A stretch of DNA of 17,429 nt. Origin: Blastocatellia bacterium (GTDB lineage: Bacteria > Acidobacteriota > Blastocatellia > Pyrinomonadales > Pyrinomonadaceae). The stretch lies in NCBI GenBank assembly GCA_003488005.1, contig DNND01000057.1, forward strand, positions 1 to 17,429, read 5' to 3'. The translations under genes and the position numbers were made by a program. The notes beneath the pieces were generated by a model that saw only the letters and a program-made list of their open reading frames with translations, was not told the origin of the DNA and did not search any database. The number at the start of each line of letters is the position of its first letter. The first letter of the stretch is position 1. Positions 7,759 to 14,676 of the stretch are shown here, in pieces.

Positions 7759-8334
7759 TTAATGGTTCTGACTAAGTTCACGCTGGAACCAGGCCTTGGC
7801 CATGGTCCATTCGCGTTTGACCGTGGTGGTGGAAATCTTCAAGACGTGCGCGGCTTCGTCAATTGACAAGCCGCCAAAAAATCGGAGTTCGACAATCTTC
7901 GCCTGCCGCGGATCCAGTTTCTCTAAACGCCGCAGCGCGTCTTCCAACGCCAGCAAGTCAAATTCTTTTTCGTTAGCGAAGCTTACCGCGTCGTCAAGCG
8001 CCAGTTTGTGTTGCGAGCCTTCGCGTTTGGCCGCGTTCTTTCCCCGTGCATGGTCAATCAAAACCCGCCGCATCACCTGTGCGGCCACCGCAAAGAACTG
8101 CGCGCGATTTTCCCAACTGACGTTTTCCCAGTCCACCATTCGCATATAAGCCTCGTGGACCAGGGCCGTCGCCTGCAAGGTGTGGTCGTTGCGCTCATCT
8201 CGCATGTACGCGGCGGCTAGATTGCGCAAATCGTCATAAACGAGTTCGAGCAGCCGGGCCGGTGCACTATCGTCCCCCGCGCTTACGCGGCTGAGCAGGA
8301 CTGTGACGTCGTGTTTGGGGCGCTCGTTGTTCAC
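7759..8334 (-). CDS. ECF-type RNA polymerase sigma factor (TIGR02999-like)
   Basis: The 191-residue protein has a sigma region 2 (about 25-97; LVYDDLRNLAAAYMRDER, then LVHEAYMRMVDWENVSWENRAQFFAVAAQVMRRVLIDHAR, best seen by its W-E-N-R-A-Q-F-F and I-D-H-A-R residues) and a region 4 (about 127-186; LDPRQAKIVELRFFGGLSIDEAAHVL then TTVKREW). The ATALVHEAY and VLIDHAR segments mark the group annotated as TIGR02999/Sigma70_ECF, common in Acidobacteriota and Planctomycetota. No anti-sigma gene is adjacent; the linked Ser/Thr kinase is the expected control partner. GTG at 8334 is the best start. It is divergently transcribed from the large SBBP protein, a plausible target. Confidence 0.93.
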   Translation of the reverse strand: MNNERPKHDVTVLLSRVSAGDDSAPARLLELVYDDLRNLAAAYMRDERNDHTLQATALVHEAYMRMVDWENVSWENRAQFFAVAAQVMRRVLIDHARGKNAAKREGSQHKLALDDAVSFANEKEFDLLALEDALRRLEKLDPRQAKIVELRFFGGLSIDEAAHVLKISTTTVKREWTMAKAWFQRELSQNH

Positions 8335-8355
8335 GTGAATTCCGATGAGGGCGGC

Positions 8356-8384
8356 AGCATACCAAAACTTTTTCGCAAAGGTAA
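8356..8384 (-). promoter_or_regulatory. Possible promoter of the sigma-kinase operon
   Basis: On the - strand TTACCT (8384-8379) and TATGCT (8361-8356) are separated by 17 bases, with the -10-like box about 20 bases before the sigma-factor GTG. The -35 match is weak, and the AT-rich spacer GCGAAAAAGTTTT could instead belong to a self-recognised ECF promoter. No ribosome binding site stands out. Confidence 0.3.
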
Positions 8385-8474
8385 TTTTTCCTGGGCTGTT
8401 TTGCTGCTGGATCCCGCCCTATTAGCTAGAAGCAGCATGCCAACACGGATTGCCACTCTGGCCAGGGAGACACT

Positions 8475-11400
8475 ATGACCTTATCCAACTTCAACCGCCC
8501 CAATGCTCTTGTGCTCGTTCTTTTCATAGCCGCCGTCCTCTTCTGTCTAATAATGGGCAGCCGGGCCACACGGAAACAGTCAACCGAAGGCAGTCGAAAT
8601 AACCCAGCAATTGCGACTGCCATACCGGTATCGACTCACCGGATTGCCGAGTATGGAAAGTTACCCCTGAGCTTTGAGTCCAACCAGGGCCAAACGGATC
8701 GGACGGTCGACTTTCTGGCGCGCGGGCAAGGCTACCAGTTGTTCCTGACTCCGACGGCGGCCACTTTTGTCCTCGCTGGTCAGGCTGAAGCGAAAGCGTC
8801 AAGCGCCAGTGAAACCCCGGCGGCCAGCTCCACGAAACGAGCCGCAAAGCGAGCGGCAGCAACATTGCGCCTGGAAATTAGCGGCGGAAATGTTCACGCC
8901 CAAAATGAAGGCCAGCAGGAGTTGCCGGGCAAGGTCAACTATTTCATCGGCAACGATCCCACGCGGTGGCAGACGAACGTTGCGACTTATGAACAAGTGC
9001 ACTACCGAGAGGTCTATCCAAACATCGACCTGGTCTATTACGGGAACCAGCAACAGTTGGAATACGACTTTGTCGTCGCTCCCGAAGGAGATTGGCGGCA
9101 GGTCGCGCTCAACTTTGCGGGCGCCGATGCGCTAACGGTGGAACCAGCGACGGGCGATCTGCTCGTGCATGCAGGCGCGCATACCGTGCGCCAACACAAG
9201 CCCTTTGCTTATCAGGAAGTCGCCGGCCAGCGACGGGAAGTAGTGAGTCGCTATGCGTTGCGCGGCGGTGAGCGCGTGCAATTCGAAATCGGTGACTATG
9301 ATCGCGCGCTCCCGTTGGTCATCGATCCGATTCTCGTGTACTCGACCTATCTGGGCGGAGCCTCGATCGACTTTCCCAACGACATCGCGGTTGATACAGC
9401 CGGTAACGCATACGTCACGGGCTATACGCATTCTCTCAATTTTCCCACAGTCAACGGCCTCATCGGAGCGCACGGCCCCGGCTACGAAATCTTTATCACC
9501 AAGATCAATGCCGGTGGAACTGAGCTGGTCTATTCAACTTATCTCGGCGGCGACAGCGACGAAGGAACGTCAGGCTCCACCATTGCGGTCGATTCGTCCG
9601 GCAATGCATATGTCGCGGGCGATACCAGCTCGACAGACTTTCCGACAAATAACGCTTTGCGTGGATCGCTTTCAGGGTTTGCCGATGGCTTCGTTTCCAA
9701 GTTGGGTCCGACCGGTTCGTCATTGGTCTATTCCACCTATCTCGGCGGCTCGAGCTTCGACGGTTGCCGCGGTATTGCTGCTGACTCGGGTGGGAACGCT
9801 TACATCACGGGCGTCACCGGCTCGACCGACTTTCCGTTGAAGGGTGGTGTTCAGGGCGTGTTCGGCGGCGGCGGAACCGATGCTTTCGTGACCAAGATCA
9901 ACCCGACCGGAACCGACTACGTTTATTCCACCTATCTCGGCGGCGGCGCCCCCAGCAATTCAGGGTTTGAAAAAGGCAACGGCATCGCCGTGGATACGGC
10001 CGGCAACGCTTATGTCACCGGCGACACGGACGCGACCAACTTTCCCACAGCCAATGCGTTTCAAAACACAAATGGCGGCGGGACTGATGAATTCGTGACC
10101 AAGATTAACGTCGCCGGGTCGGCGCTCGTTTGGTCTACTTACCTTGGCGGCACGAGCAGTGAAGGCGGCAACGGCAAGGGGTTCAGTCCCGATATCGCGG
10201 TTGACGCGGATGGCCTTGCATATGTGGCGGGAGTGACTGCCTCAACTAACTTTCCGCATGTTCTGACCAGCTCACGCGGCGGCGGCATCGATGCCTTTGT
10301 CGTCAAGTTTACTGCGGATGGATCGAATCTGATCTATTCCCGTTACTACGGCGGCGCCGGAAACGAATCTCTTTGCGGCATCGCTACTGATAATGCAGGC
10401 AACGCCTACCTCACCGGACAAACTGACGGGCTAAATCAAATTCCGATCGTGAATGCGATCCAGTCAGATCCGCATGGCGGTCGCGAGGCGTATGTCGCCA
10501 AGATAAACGCGACGGGCACTGGTTATTATTACTCAACCTGGATGGGCGGCGCCGCCGAGGACGCCGGCAACGCGATCGCAGCAGACGCGGCCGGCAAGGC
10601 CTACGTCGCCGGTTTTACCATGTCGACTGACTTTCCCACGAAGGACCCGCTGCAGACTATGTCGGGCGGCGGTGAAGACGGGTGGGTCGCCAAATTGACT
10701 TCGGGAAATGGCGAGACGCAGTCAGACCCGGTACTGCCGGACATCAGCATTTGTTGTATCCTCCATTTCAACTTTGAAGGGAAACTCATCTGGTACGATC
10801 CGCCGGCCGCCTCAGGTTTTCAGTTCACCACGACCGATGGCTCGCTGTTCACCGCCATCGCCGATTTCCCCACCGGCGTCGACGCCGACAACAAGTTTAC
10901 CGTTTCGGTTGAAGGAATTGTGCTTGGTCAGTTTGGACCTGGCCAGCCGGTGGTCTTCAGCAATTTCAGCAGTCAATTAGGAAGCTTGCTGGTCGGCGGC
11001 CAAGGTGTCGCACGATTTCAAATTACGGACATCGGGCCGCCGGTTGAAGCCGGCAATCCGAAGGCCTTTCCGATCAAGCTCGACTTTAACCGTACACTCA
11101 TCAGCTTTGACATGGAGCCGCTTACCGGCGCAAGTCCGAGTCCAAGTCCGAGTCCGAGTCCGAGTCCAAGTCCGAGTCCGAGTCCAAGTCCAAGTCCGAG
11201 TCCGAGTCCAAGTCCGAGTCCGAGTCCAAGTCCAAGTCCAAGTCCAAGTCCGAGTCCGACTCCAAGTCCAACCGTCGGCAGCACCGTTCAATTCAACTCG
11301 ACAACGTATGTTGCGTCCGAGGGTCCGGCTCAGTTGAGCGGAGCCAGCAGCGGCGAGTCTGCGAAAGGAGAGATGGAAAACGTCGCGGGCACAGGCACGG

Positions 11401-12482
11401 TCAGCGCCACCGTCACACGCACCGGCGACACATCCCAGGCAGCCGAAGTTAATTATGCAACGCAACCGGGCACCGCCAGCGATCGTGCTGACTACACTGC
11501 GATCTATGGTACGCTGCGTTTTGCTCCCGGCGAACAGTCAAAGACTCTGTCAGTAATCATTACCGACGACGTCTACCAGGAACCAGTCGAATCATTCTCC
11601 ATCGTCCTTTCAAACCCGAGCGGCACTCAGCTCGGCTCAGTTGCTTCGGCCAACGTGCAAATCACTTCTGACGATGTCACGACTGGTCTGAATCCCGTAA
11701 AAGACGGGTCGTTTAATTCTGACGCGTTCGTGCGCTACCACTATGCTGATTTTCTTAACCGCATCCCCGATGCCAGCGGACTCGCCTTCTGGAAAAACGA
11801 AATCGACTCCTGCGAGCAACTGCCAGCTGCTAATCGACAAGGCTGCCGCGAAGTAAAACGCATTAACGTCAGCGCCGCTTTCTTCGTTTCGGTGGAGTTT
11901 CAGGAAACTGGATATTTAGTCTATCGCTTTCACCAGGCGGCATTCGCCTCAGGCGCACAGCTCGCGCTGCCAACCTTCATCGCCGACACGCAGGAAATCA
12001 GTAGCGGCGTGGTGGTTGGCCAGGGCAATTGGGCACAACAACTGGAAAGCAACAAACAACTCTTTGCTGATCGTTTCGTCGCGCGCCCTGCCTTTCTCAT
12101 CAGCTATCCCGTTTCGCTAACGCCCACACAATTCGTTGACGCACTAAACACGAACAGCGGCAACTCTCTCTCGTCAGCCGAGCGCAGCACGCAGATCAAC
12201 AACCTCACCATCGCCGGCAATACTGCGCACGCTCGCGCGCTGGTCTTGCGCGCGGTCGGCGAAGACTCTGACTTCAAGAGTCGGGAGTTCAATCGCGCCT
12301 TTGTTTACATGGAATACATTGGCTACCTGCGCCGCAACCCAAATGCGACGCCCGACTCAAACTACTCAGGCTTCGACTTCTGGTTCGCGAAACTCAACCA
12401 ATTCAACGGCAGCTACATCAACGCCGAGTTGGTTAAGGCCTTCATTCTGTCGAGCGAATACCAGCAACGCTTTGGGCCGTGA
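8475..12482 (+). CDS. Large exported SBBP-propeller protein with Calx-beta and DUF4214 domains
   Basis: The 1335-residue protein starts at ATG with AGGGAG at 8464-8469, five bases upstream. A hydrophobic export segment lies at 11-28. Residues about 55-280 form the N-terminal domain normally found before SBBP repeats (LSFESNQGQTD, GKVNYFIGNDP, YPNIDLVYYG, LVIDPILVYSTYLGG). Seven SBBP repeats follow (about 286-745). Residues 750-886 form an unassigned strand-rich region containing a Cys-Cys pair. Next come an SP dipeptide linker (887-932), a Calx-beta-like domain (about 935-1070; ATVTRTGDTS, FAPGEQSKTLSVIITDD) interrupted by about 25 extra residues near its start, and a DUF4214-type C-terminus (about 1082-1335; YADFLNRIPDASGLAFW, and a second FVYMEYIGYLRRNPNATPD part). 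It is probably a secreted or surface structural/adhesive protein. The divergent sigma-kinase pair may control it. Confidence 0.93.
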   Translation: MTLSNFNRPNALVLVLFIAAVLFCLIMGSRATRKQSTEGSRNNPAIATAIPVSTHRIAEYGKLPLSFESNQGQTDRTVDFLARGQGYQLFLTPTAATFVLAGQAEAKASSASETPAASSTKRAAKRAAATLRLEISGGNVHAQNEGQQELPGKVNYFIGNDPTRWQTNVATYEQVHYREVYPNIDLVYYGNQQQLEYDFVVAPEGDWRQVALNFAGADALTVEPATGDLLVHAGAHTVRQHKPFAYQEVAGQRREVVSRYALRGGERVQFEIGDYDRALPLVIDPILVYSTYLGGASIDFPNDIAVDTAGNAYVTGYTHSLNFPTVNGLIGAHGPGYEIFITKINAGGTELVYSTYLGGDSDEGTSGSTIAVDSSGNAYVAGDTSSTDFPTNNALRGSLSGFADGFVSKLGPTGSSLVYSTYLGGSSFDGCRGIAADSGGNAYITGVTGSTDFPLKGGVQGVFGGGGTDAFVTKINPTGTDYVYSTYLGGGAPSNSGFEKGNGIAVDTAGNAYVTGDTDATNFPTANAFQNTNGGGTDEFVTKINVAGSALVWSTYLGGTSSEGGNGKGFSPDIAVDADGLAYVAGVTASTNFPHVLTSSRGGGIDAFVVKFTADGSNLIYSRYYGGAGNESLCGIATDNAGNAYLTGQTDGLNQIPIVNAIQSDPHGGREAYVAKINATGTGYYYSTWMGGAAEDAGNAIAADAAGKAYVAGFTMSTDFPTKDPLQTMSGGGEDGWVAKLTSGNGETQSDPVLPDISICCILHFNFEGKLIWYDPPAASGFQFTTTDGSLFTAIADFPTGVDADNKFTVSVEGIVLGQFGPGQPVVFSNFSSQLGSLLVGGQGVARFQITDIGPPVEAGNPKAFPIKLDFNRTLISFDMEPLTGASPSPSPSPSPSPSPSPSPSPSPSPSPSPSPSPSPSPSPSPSPTPSPTVGSTVQFNSTTYVASEGPAQLSGASSGESAKGEMENVAGTGTVSATVTRTGDTSQAAEVNYATQPGTASDRADYTAIYGTLRFAPGEQSKTLSVIITDDVYQEPVESFSIVLSNPSGTQLGSVASANVQITSDDVTTGLNPVKDGSFNSDAFVRYHYADFLNRIPDASGLAFWKNEIDSCEQLPAANRQGCREVKRINVSAAFFVSVEFQETGYLVYRFHQAAFASGAQLALPTFIADTQEISSGVVVGQGNWAQQLESNKQLFADRFVARPAFLISYPVSLTPTQFVDALNTNSGNSLSSAERSTQINNLTIAGNTAHARALVLRAVGEDSDFKSREFNRAFVYMEYIGYLRRNPNATPDSNYSGFDFWFAKLNQFNGSYINAELVKAFILSSEYQQRFGP
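9330..10700 (+). repeat. Seven SBBP (beta-propeller) repeats in the coding region
   Basis: Seven units of about 65 codons each begin with a VYSTYLGG-like strand (variants LVWSTYLGG, LIYSRYYGG, YYYSTWMGG). They continue with IAVDTAGNAYVTGxT, then NFPT and end with DAFVTKIN. Seven blades would close a standard propeller. The sixth and seventh units are the most divergent. At the DNA level the repeats are diverged enough that recent duplication is unlikely. Confidence 0.9.
11133..11270 (+). repeat. Hexanucleotide repeat encoding a Ser-Pro linker
   Basis: Twenty-three hexamers, mostly AGTCCG or AGTCCA with one ACTCCA, encode 22 SP and one TP dipeptides. The two third-base variants are mixed irregularly. 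Because the unit is six bases, slippage would lengthen or shorten the linker without shifting frame. The linker should be extended and separates the propeller half from the Calx-beta/DUF4214 half. Confidence 0.97.
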
Positions 12483-12499
12483 TGCATGACGAGCGCGTG

Positions 12500-12560
12500 G
12501 GGGGCGTAACAATGGTCTGGCTACCACCAGTTTTGTCGCCCCCTTCGCACGCTAACGTGC
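12500..12560. other. Nested hairpins after the SBBP gene, possible terminator region
   Basis: GGGGGCG (12500-12506) pairs with CGCCCCC (12537-12543). Its 30-base loop contains TGGT (12513-12516) and ACCA (12523-12526). A second stem, GCACG (12547-12551) with CGTGC (12556-12560), follows directly with a CTAA loop. No T run follows, so it is not a classic intrinsic terminator. It could be a transcript-end stabiliser or an intergenic palindromic repeat. Confidence 0.5.
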
Positions 12561-12672
12561 TGACGAATGAAACAGCTTTCAATCGACTCCCAATTCGGGC
12601 GCAGTTCCTTTACACTCGCCGGTGCAATTGCCGATCGGAGTGCGCGTTTTTCAGAATTGGGAGATTACGTTC

Positions 12673-13707
12673 TTGTCGTTAATGCTTCAAGAGATTGCCG
12701 AACAGCCGGCGGCGTTGGCCCGCACGATTCAATCGGAACGCGCGAAGCTTTCACGCCTGGGCACATTGCTCAAACAGCGTGGAATTGATCTGATCGTTCT
12801 GGTCGCGCGCGGCAGTTCTGACAATGCCGCGCTGTTTGGTCGTTACCTTTTGGAAATCACAACGAACATTCCCGTTTCGCTTTCGGCGCCTTCGGTCCAT
12901 ACCCTGTATCGCGCCAAACTCAAGCTCGAACACGCGCTGGTTATCGGTGTTTCACAATCCGGTGAAGGCGAAGACATCAATGAAGTGCTCGAGAATGCCC
13001 GCGCCGGCGGCGCCTATACCGTCGGCATTACCAATGAACCCGCCTCCGCGATGGTAAATGTCGTTGATGAGACGTTATTGATGCACGGCGGACGCGAGCG
13101 ATCGGTCGCGGCCACGAAAACCTTCACCGGGCAGATGCTGCTCTTTTACCTACTGGCTGAAGCGCTTGCTGAAACTGAGCCGTCCTGGTCCTGCGACATC
13201 ATTCCCGACTTCGCGGCGCGCGCGCTCGAACAGCAGCCGGCGATCCTCGAGCTGGTCCAACGCTATGTGTTCATGGAAAACTGCGTAGTCGTCGGACGCG
13301 GTTTCGCGTATGCGAATGCGTACGAGCTGGCGTTGAAGTTAATGGAAACGTGTTACGTTGTCGCCGAGCGTTTTTCGTCAGCCGACTTTTTGCATGGCCC
13401 AGTGGCAATGGTCGAACGCCACTTTCCCGTAATTCTGTTTGCGCCGCCGGGCGTGATGTTGCCGGGAGTGAAAAGCTTGATCGGCCGCTTGCGCGAGTTG
13501 CGCGCCGACTCTTTGGTAATAACCAGCGATTTGGAAGCGGCCGCGAGCTGCACGCGTGCGATCGTGATGCCGAAAGAAATTGATGAGTTTGTCGCGCCGA
13601 TTCCTTATATAATCCCCGGCCAACTGTTCGCGGCGTTGCTGGCTGAAGCAAAAGGACTGGATCCGGACCAACCGCGTTCGCTGTCGAAAGTTACGCGAAC
13701 GCTGTAG
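12673..13707 (+). CDS. Tandem SIS-domain sugar-phosphate isomerase/deaminase (GlmS-like without glutaminase)
   Basis: The 344-residue protein has two SIS domains, like the isomerase half of glucosamine-6-phosphate synthase. The first contains ARGSSDNAALFGRYLLE, VSQSGEGEDINEVLENAR and GRERSVAATKTFTGQ. The second contains VGRGFAYANAYELALKLMETCYVVAE and DFLHGPVAM. Residues matching the GlmS isomerase site survive: the Glu in KLME, the His in LHGP and the Lys in the C-terminal SLSKVT. The N-terminal glutaminase is absent. Such stand-alone proteins include NagB-II glucosamine-6-phosphate deaminases and AgaS/FrlB-like enzymes, so amino-sugar breakdown is likely but the exact substrate is not shown. 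TTG at 12673 is chosen because GGGAG (12659-12663) lies 9 bases upstream and gives MSLMLQEIAEQP. ATG at 12682 is the alternative. Confidence 0.87.
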   Translation: MSLMLQEIAEQPAALARTIQSERAKLSRLGTLLKQRGIDLIVLVARGSSDNAALFGRYLLEITTNIPVSLSAPSVHTLYRAKLKLEHALVIGVSQSGEGEDINEVLENARAGGAYTVGITNEPASAMVNVVDETLLMHGGRERSVAATKTFTGQMLLFYLLAEALAETEPSWSCDIIPDFAARALEQQPAILELVQRYVFMENCVVVGRGFAYANAYELALKLMETCYVVAERFSSADFLHGPVAMVERHFPVILFAPPGVMLPGVKSLIGRLRELRADSLVITSDLEAAASCTRAIVMPKEIDEFVAPIPYIIPGQLFAALLAEAKGLDPDQPRSLSKVTRTL

Positions 13708-13751
13708 CGCAGGTTGTGAGCTTGAGTCGCAAACTAGCAGTTGCGTTACAA

Positions 13752-13772
13752 TTCTGACTTCTAACTTCTGGT
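13752..13772. repeat. Heptamer mini-array D before the GntR-like gene
   Basis: Three 7-base units, TTCTGAC, TTCTAAC and TTCTGGT, run in register and end three bases before the ATG of the next gene, in the place where a ribosome binding site would be expected. The unit, rotated to CTGACTT, resembles the units of arrays A (CTGGAAT) and B (CTGACAA). Confidence 0.7.
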
Positions 13773-13775
13773 TAT

Positions 13776-14033
13776 ATGAACATCGAGTTAAAAGATTTAT
13801 CCGCTGGCCCTGTCTACGCGCAGGTGCGCGAACAAATCGAGACTCAAATTCGTCAGAAGGATGTCACGACTGGCGAAACTCTTCCCGCCCCTGCCGCGCT
13901 CGCACAAAAACTCTCAGTTGATAAGGGTGAAATCCAACGCGCGTACTTTGAGCTGGAACGCGCCGGCCTGGTCACGAAAGAAACTGGCAAGGATTTTCTG
14001 GGACAAACAAAGACTACTTACCGCGTTGCCTGA
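13776..14033 (+). CDS. Minimal GntR-type winged-helix protein
   Basis: The 85-residue protein is little more than a GntR winged helix: GPVYAQVREQIETQI (helix 1, about 11-25), GETLPAPAALAQKLSVDKGEIQRAYFELERAGLV (helices 2 and 3, about 33-66, matching the usual G-x-x-L-P-S-x-R-x-L-A pattern but with Ala-Pro-Ala for Ser-Val-Arg), then a short wing and tail. It has no effector domain and is shorter even than YtrA-type regulators (about 120 residues). It lies 68 bases after the SIS gene and may regulate it, as GntR proteins often accompany amino-sugar genes. No clear ribosome binding site precedes the ATG. A TACAAT box at 13748-13753 might serve as a -10, but its spacing to TTGAGT is 19. Confidence 0.72.
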   Translation: MNIELKDLSAGPVYAQVREQIETQIRQKDVTTGETLPAPAALAQKLSVDKGEIQRAYFELERAGLVTKETGKDFLGQTKTTYRVA

Positions 14034-14059
14034 AGCACTCGAAAGTCGATCCCGCCCGG

Positions 14060-14332
14060 TCATGCTGCCGACTTATGCCTGACCTCGTATCGCGTCTGCT
14101 GCTGCCTGGATCGGACATCGCGTAATTTTGCGTTTTCCAAAGTGTTCGCTTCACTCATCAGCCATACGGAAACGTTACGCTTAGCGCGTGCCTCATCCTT
14201 TAATCTGATTGCTTCTTCACGATTTCCCGCATCTAACAGGTTCGAAGCCACTTCCAACATGGTGGTAGATTGATGCAGAGCTTCCATCGCCTGCTTTCGG
14301 AGCGCAGATACTGACGTTTCCATACTCATCAA
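14060..14332 (-). CDS. Small helical hypothetical protein
   Basis: I do not recognise the family. The protein, 89-90 residues, appears almost entirely helical, with regular Leu/Ala/Met spacing (ALRKQAMEALHQSTTMLEVASNLLDAGNREEAIRLKDEARAKR), like a single TPR-like or MIT-like hairpin, and has a basic tail. Starts available are TTG at 14332, ATG at 14329 and ATG at 14323. A GGGGGGGA tract 4-11 bases upstream of the first two could act as a ribosome binding site. It converges on the GntR-like gene with a 26-base gap. No signal peptide or membrane segment is visible. Composition and periodicity argue for a real gene, but there is no homology evidence. Confidence 0.6.
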   Translation of the reverse strand: MMSMETSVSALRKQAMEALHQSTTMLEVASNLLDAGNREEAIRLKDEARAKRNVSVWLMSEANTLENAKLRDVRSRQQQTRYEVRHKSAA

Positions 14333-14402
14333 TTCCCCCCCGCGACTTATTAGCGAACAATATCAGTCGCGTTACCTGTTCGCGTGCAATCAGCATTCCC
14401 CT

Positions 14403-14431
14403 TTGTGACGAAAGCACCCTCGCGTGATATT
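14403..14431 (+). promoter_or_regulatory. Possible promoter for tRNA-Leu
   Basis: TTGTGA (14403-14408) and GATATT (14426-14431) are 17 bases apart, followed by a T-rich stretch. The implied start near 14438 would leave a leader of about 36 bases before the mature tRNA. Both boxes are imperfect, and no other candidate is better. Confidence 0.3.
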
Positions 14432-14473
14432 CTTTTTTTCTGCCAACGAAGTGATTATTGTGATCATAAGCAT

Positions 14474-14558
<85 letters not shown>

Positions 14559-14564
14559 TGATTG

Positions 14565-14668
14565 GTCAGTTGTTCGTGGTCAGTAGTCAGTTGTTCGTTG
14601 CAACTGACCGGCTGATAACTAAACAGTGAACACTAACAGCAACTGACCACGAACAACTGACTACTGAC
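14565..14668. repeat. Heptamer array B, inverted halves, between tRNA-Leu and tig
   Basis: The left half has five in-register 7-base units (GTCAGTT, GTTCGTG, GTCAGTA, GTCAGTT, GTTCGTT; 14565-14599). The right half has CAACTGA (14601-14607), a CCGG... break, then eight units in perfect register from 14612 (CTGATAA, CTAAACA, GTGAACA, CTAACAG, CAACTGA, CCACGAA, CAACTGA, CTACTGA) that read as the reverse complement type. Positions 14579-14598 and 14649-14668 are a perfect 20-base inverted repeat with a 50-base loop; 14565-14584 can pair with the same arm in an alternative register. A smaller hairpin, GTCAGTTG/CAACTGAC (14586-14593, 14601-14608), is also possible. It could end the tRNA transcript or shape the tig leader. 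Confidence 0.9.
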
Positions 14669-14676
14669 AAGCCAAA

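Noticed and set aside
7725..7781. GTG at 7781 as the kinase start
   Set aside because: It would overlap the sigma gene by 23 bases and add a segment unlike the family start; ATG at 7724 fits better.
11018..11284. - strand frame encoding a long Gly-Leu repeat
   Set aside because: It is the antisense translation of the Ser-Pro hexamer tract; alternate frames of the same tract give similar artefacts.
14217..14417. 66-codon open frame on the - strand
   Set aside because: Overlaps the better supported small helical gene in another frame and has no clear ribosome binding site.
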